From assembly GCF_002023715.1 (NCBI RefSeq), contig NZ_MAHX01000006.1:62001-126000 (forward strand): a stretch of 64,000 nt of DNA. Direction: 5' to 3'. The position numbers and the translations under genes were made by a program. The stretch is from Elizabethkingia occulta (GTDB lineage Bacteria; Bacteroidota; Bacteroidia; Flavobacteriales; Weeksellaceae). The notes beneath the pieces were generated by a model. That model saw only the letters and a list, made by a program, of their open reading frames with translations. It ran no database searches and was not told the DNA's origin. Positions 61,078 through 64,000 of the stretch are shown here, piece after piece; the first letter of the stretch is position 1, and each line of letters begins with the position of its first letter.

Positions 61078-62052
61078 TCAGAATAAATCGACAGCGGTAA
61101 TACTCTTATCGTGTTTGGTATAGTCCACTGGTCTTTTTGCAAAGAAATCGTCCATAGCATTGGCGAATACTTCTTCTTCAAACCAGATCATTGGTTTGTA
61201 TTGTTCAGAAGTAATATTATATCGGGTTGCCATATTAATCTTTTTCAGACTGTCATCTACTCTGTACTTCATAAAGTTCAGCAAATCATTCTTTGAAAAC
61301 ACAGTCAATTCGCCCTGTTCAAAAATCCAGTCAAGAATTTCACCCTCCAGCATTACCGAATCGTCTACCAATTTATAAATATCTTCGATATCAGAATCGG
61401 TTAACAGATCTGGCTGCTCTTCCCTTATTTTATTAATCAGGAATATTCCTGCGTTTGCATGTACCTGTTCATCCACAGATGTCCATGCAATAATATTGGA
61501 AACATTTTTCAAATGTCCTCTAAACCTTGTGAAAGATAAAATAATAGCAAACTGTGAGAATAGTGATACATTCTCAATCAGAATACTAAATAGAAGGAGT
61601 GAAGACACATATTCCTTAGGCGTTGTAGAATTAGCATGTTTCAGAACCCCAGACAAAAAATCAATACGTTTTTTAATTACCGGTACTTTTACCAGGTCCA
61701 AAAAATTATCATTATACCCTAGCACCTCCAATAATCTGGAATAAGCTTCGGAATGTCTAAATTCACATTCTGCAAAAGTTGCTCCAAGGCCATTTAGTTC
61801 AGGCTTCGGCAGATGGTTGTAGAGATTTCCCCAAAAAGTTTTAACCGAAACCTCTATCTGAGCAATTGCTAAAAGTGCATTTTTTACTGCATTTTTCTCA
61901 TGTGGTTCTAACTGAGAATGGAAGTCTTGAATATCAGCCGTAAAATCGACTTCGGAATGCACCCAGTACGATTTATTGATGGCTTCAATAAACTGAAGTA
62001 CTTCAGGATAATCAAATGGTTTATAGCTTACTTTCTTGTCAAAAATTCCCAT
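61078..62052 (-). CDS. nrdB: Ribonucleotide reductase small subunit (class I)
   Basis: A 324-aa R2 protein that holds the di-iron tyrosyl radical used to make deoxyribonucleotides with NrdA. Visible ligands: IAQIEVSVKTFWG (first acidic ligand), AECEFRHSEAYSRLLE (Glu and His; the Tyr four residues later matches the radical tyrosine), ILIENVSLFSQ and VDEQVHANAG (later Glu, Glu, His). nrdA is not adjacent. The 485-bp upstream gap may hold its control region. Confidence 0.92.
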   Translation of the reverse strand: MGIFDKKVSYKPFDYPEVLQFIEAINKSYWVHSEVDFTADIQDFHSQLEPHEKNAVKNALLAIAQIEVSVKTFWGNLYNHLPKPELNGLGATFAECEFRHSEAYSRLLEVLGYNDNFLDLVKVPVIKKRIDFLSGVLKHANSTTPKEYVSSLLLFSILIENVSLFSQFAIILSFTRFRGHLKNVSNIIAWTSVDEQVHANAGIFLINKIREEQPDLLTDSDIEDIYKLVDDSVMLEGEILDWIFEQGELTVFSKNDLLNFMKYRVDDSLKKINMATRYNITSEQYKPMIWFEEEVFANAMDDFFAKRPVDYTKHDKSITAVDLF

Positions 62053-62536
62053 ATAAATATATTTTAAAAATGAATAAATTCTGTTTTGGTAATCGGATCA
62101 GAATACACCTTTACTTTGGATTATTATTGCAACAATCAGTATTCTGTTCTGTATGTGTTTTACAAAATTCGAAAAAAACACCCTCTGCAAAAAGGAACTT
62201 TTCACAGCCCGACTTATGAAGTTATCCACAAACATCAAGAATATATCACGAACCCAACTTTAATACATTTTTTACTGGGAAAGCCTAAAGAAATGTCATC
62301 CAGCTGTTAAACGAAAAACAACAACTACCTGCTAACAAAAGCACTAAAACATAAACAACAAGGCTATAAAAAAGATTTAATGGAGATTTTAGATATTTTT
62401 AAGTACTGTTATGGGGTTCTGAAAACTATAATTTGTCCTGTAAAAAATATGAACTCAGTTTCAAAACAGGCAAAGGCTTATAGAGGTATCCGTAAATTAT
62501 TTTCTACCGCCATTTTTTTCTTAGTCAGTATATATC
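62053..62536. promoter_or_regulatory. Gene-free stretch upstream of nrdB
   Basis: No gene. A perfect DnaA-box-type word TTATCCACA lies at 62222-62230, and on the minus strand TGTGGATAACTT is soon followed by TGTGAAAAGTTC. Control of nrdB by DnaA or a ribonucleotide reductase repressor is possible; only the words are seen. Confidence 0.4.
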
Positions 62537-63157
62537 CTAAAAGCTATATTTAGTGAAAACGCCTATATTTTCCAGCGTTTTTTTAGAGTTATTCCATTGA
62601 TCTAAATTAATGGCAACACCGTAACTCAGCTTTTTTTGTTTCAGTCCCAGTCGAAAAAACTGCAGTCCTCTCTGATAACCATCAAAGTTAAGATTGGCAA
62701 TAGCTAAAACATTAAAGTAGGCTTGTAAATCATCATTCAGATAAGGTGCATATTCTGCGGAAATTGATTGTTCCAGGGTAAATCCTTTTTGGTAAGTGGC
62801 TCCTACAGAATAGGAAAATGAATAAGTTGGCTTTGCAATCCGGTACTGAGCAAAGGCTGTAAAAAATGCTCCCGGATTTTTCATCCCAAACCCCGCATGA
62901 AATGAAATTTTCTTCGTCAGATTATAGGATACTGTATTTCTGATAAAAAATATATTTTCCCTGTCTTTGGTATATTCTGTATCGAACAGGGTGAGATTAT
63001 TGATTTTTAGTTTATCATTAAACTGATAGCTTACATTATGCAGATAAGTGTATGACCGATGCCCTAAAACAATATCGGGTGTATATGTTAGCTGCTGTGC
63101 TTTTACCTGAAATAGAGGCAATGCAAATACTGCTATTGCCATGTGTTTAATCGTCAT
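62537..63157 (-). CDS. DUF6268-like outer-membrane beta-barrel
   Basis: A 206-aa protein with signal peptide (MAIAVFALPLFQVKAQQ) and alternating amphipathic strands ending GVFTKYSF with terminal Phe, typical of outer-membrane barrels. The pattern suggests DUF6268. It lies 66 bp downstream of a Crp/Fnr regulator gene on the same strand and could be controlled by it. Confidence 0.68.
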   Translation of the reverse strand: MTIKHMAIAVFALPLFQVKAQQLTYTPDIVLGHRSYTYLHNVSYQFNDKLKINNLTLFDTEYTKDRENIFFIRNTVSYNLTKKISFHAGFGMKNPGAFFTAFAQYRIAKPTYSFSYSVGATYQKGFTLEQSISAEYAPYLNDDLQAYFNVLAIANLNFDGYQRGLQFFRLGLKQKKLSYGVAINLDQWNNSKKTLENIGVFTKYSF

Positions 63158-63223
63158 TATTTTGCTCTCTTTATTTACAGGAGCAAAACTAGATTGAACA
63201 TAAACGATAAAAATTAAGATATC

Positions 63224-63817
63224 TTAAGAACGGTCTGCAATATGTTTTTTACGTAATGCACTTAGATATTCTATCGTAATTCCAAGATAAGATGCTATCA
63301 TATACTGTGGAAAACGCTGCTCTATATCCGGATAACTGTTTACAAATGTCCGATATCGGGTATAAGCATCGAACCTCATATTTTCAAAAGTTCTTTCCTG
63401 TAGAATAAGATAAGCACCTTGCATTTTCAATCTCCAGAATTCCGATATTTTAGGAACTTCTTTATATAACAATTCAAGATTATTCCTATGAATCTGAACA
63501 AGTGTAGTATTTTCAACTGCCTGAATATACATTCGAGAGGCGCTTTCACTCAGATAACTGTACAAATCATTAATCCACCAGTTTTCAATTCCGAGTTGTG
63601 CCGTATGCTCACGCCCATCTTCATCTGTATAGTAAGAATGCAGGCTCCCTTTTGCAATAAAACGCATATGTCTGGAAACCTGTCCCGGCTGAATCAGATA
63701 ATCCTTTTTATCCAGTTCTTTTATTTCCAATTTGGGGATAATAGCATTAATATCCGTTTCATCCAGAGGAACAATCTCTTTAAAATGCGCTATTAGCTGT
63801 CCAATAATTTTATCCAT
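63224..63817 (-). CDS. Crp/Fnr family transcriptional regulator
   Basis: A 197-aa protein with a cNMP-binding-type sensor (LIQPGQVSRHMRFIAKGSLH, ~39-58) and a C-terminal helix-turn-helix (PQYMIASYLGITIEYLSALR, ~170-189). No Cys cluster for an iron-sulphur site. The phosphate-loop residues are not clearly canonical, so its ligand is unknown. Many flavobacterial members of this group control one adjacent gene. Confidence 0.85.
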   Translation of the reverse strand: MDKIIGQLIAHFKEIVPLDETDINAIIPKLEIKELDKKDYLIQPGQVSRHMRFIAKGSLHSYYTDEDGREHTAQLGIENWWINDLYSYLSESASRMYIQAVENTTLVQIHRNNLELLYKEVPKISEFWRLKMQGAYLILQERTFENMRFDAYTRYRTFVNSYPDIEQRFPQYMIASYLGITIEYLSALRKKHIADRS

Positions 63818-64000
63818 TCAGAAGGTTCACAAAATTAAAAGAGTAAATTTAAGTAAATATTGTAGTCCATAGGTAGCTAAAAGCATTTAACAACCCATAA
63901 TTATTACGTTTCAGAATAATTCAAAAGAAATAACAGATCATTTTTCAGATTTACTATTCCTTACATTTACATACGAATGTCTAGGTCTTAGAGCACTTCG
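63818..64000. other. End of window, no gene seen
   Basis: AT-rich sequence upstream of the Crp/Fnr gene with no open frame of note. Confidence 0.5.

Noticed and set aside
62086..62310. Possible small plus-strand genes upstream of nrdB
   Set aside because: Two overlapping frames with odd composition; the region reads better as a control region.

Overview
The window looks like chromosome of an AT-rich flavobacterium (Bacteroidota, probably the Elizabethkingia/Chryseobacterium group). The evidence is TANNTTTG-type -7 boxes ahead of many genes, weak ribosome sites and frequent TTG starts, bacillithiol synthesis (bshA), typical Bacteroidota DUF families (DUF4292, DUF4254, DUF2851, DUF6624, DUF6705) and a tmRNA tag ending GNEEFALAA. 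The genus is inferred from recalled gene content only.

Layout. 0-14.2 kb is housekeeping: the end of a GH92 mannosidase, pyrC on the minus strand, then a long plus-strand run (flippase, dut, DUF4292 lipoprotein, EnvC-like factor, tatA, DUF4254, lipoprotein, ribA, GH3, bshA, metallo-beta-lactamase fold, DUF2851, PspC). 14.3-29.1 kb, all minus strand, is a polymorphic toxin locus. A fibre-like 582-aa protein, a 1258-aa protein of unknown family and a 752-aa carrier ending in an ADP-ribosyltransferase toxin are followed by four orphan toxin/immunity modules (zincin peptidase, two deaminases, a second ADP-ribosyltransferase) and one module of which only the toxin tail and its partner survive. The carrier and each of the four orphan toxins share a ~175-bp leader that encodes the carrier linker, and every module ends in a near-identical hairpin. 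This is the usual design for swapping toxin tips by recombination. The delivery proteins are not ones I recognise, and no secretion or phage-tail machinery is present. 29.4-33.4 kb is a probable copper operon: two paralogous CNGKCYL small proteins, MbnP-like and MbnH-like proteins, and an outer-membrane protein with a Cys cluster. 33.5-36.4 kb holds a DUF3575 protein and a stand-alone PBP2-like transpeptidase.

36.5-55.76 kb is a ~19.25-kb genomic island inserted at the 3' end of ssrA (tmRNA, 55750-56146 minus). The 14-bp core AGTGGAGCTGGAGG flanks it, and just inside each end lies a tandem pair of TTGGGTACAA at the same 12-bp spacing. It carries a tyrosine recombinase, an excisionase-like protein, a VirE_N/primase-like protein and ArdA, but no relaxase or conjugation genes that I can see. 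Its cargo is a set of secreted or lipid-anchored proteins, several paired with small membrane proteins, set between repeated non-coding modules. The pre-insertion ssrA terminator has been pushed to 36472-36500, and the island brings a substitute at 55689-55740.

56.4-64 kb returns to chromosomal genes: four tandem CarboxypepD_reg-like proteins, a SIMPL protein, a SUKH-like protein, nrdB, a DUF6268 protein and a Crp/Fnr regulator.

All family names come from reading motifs by eye; no search was run.
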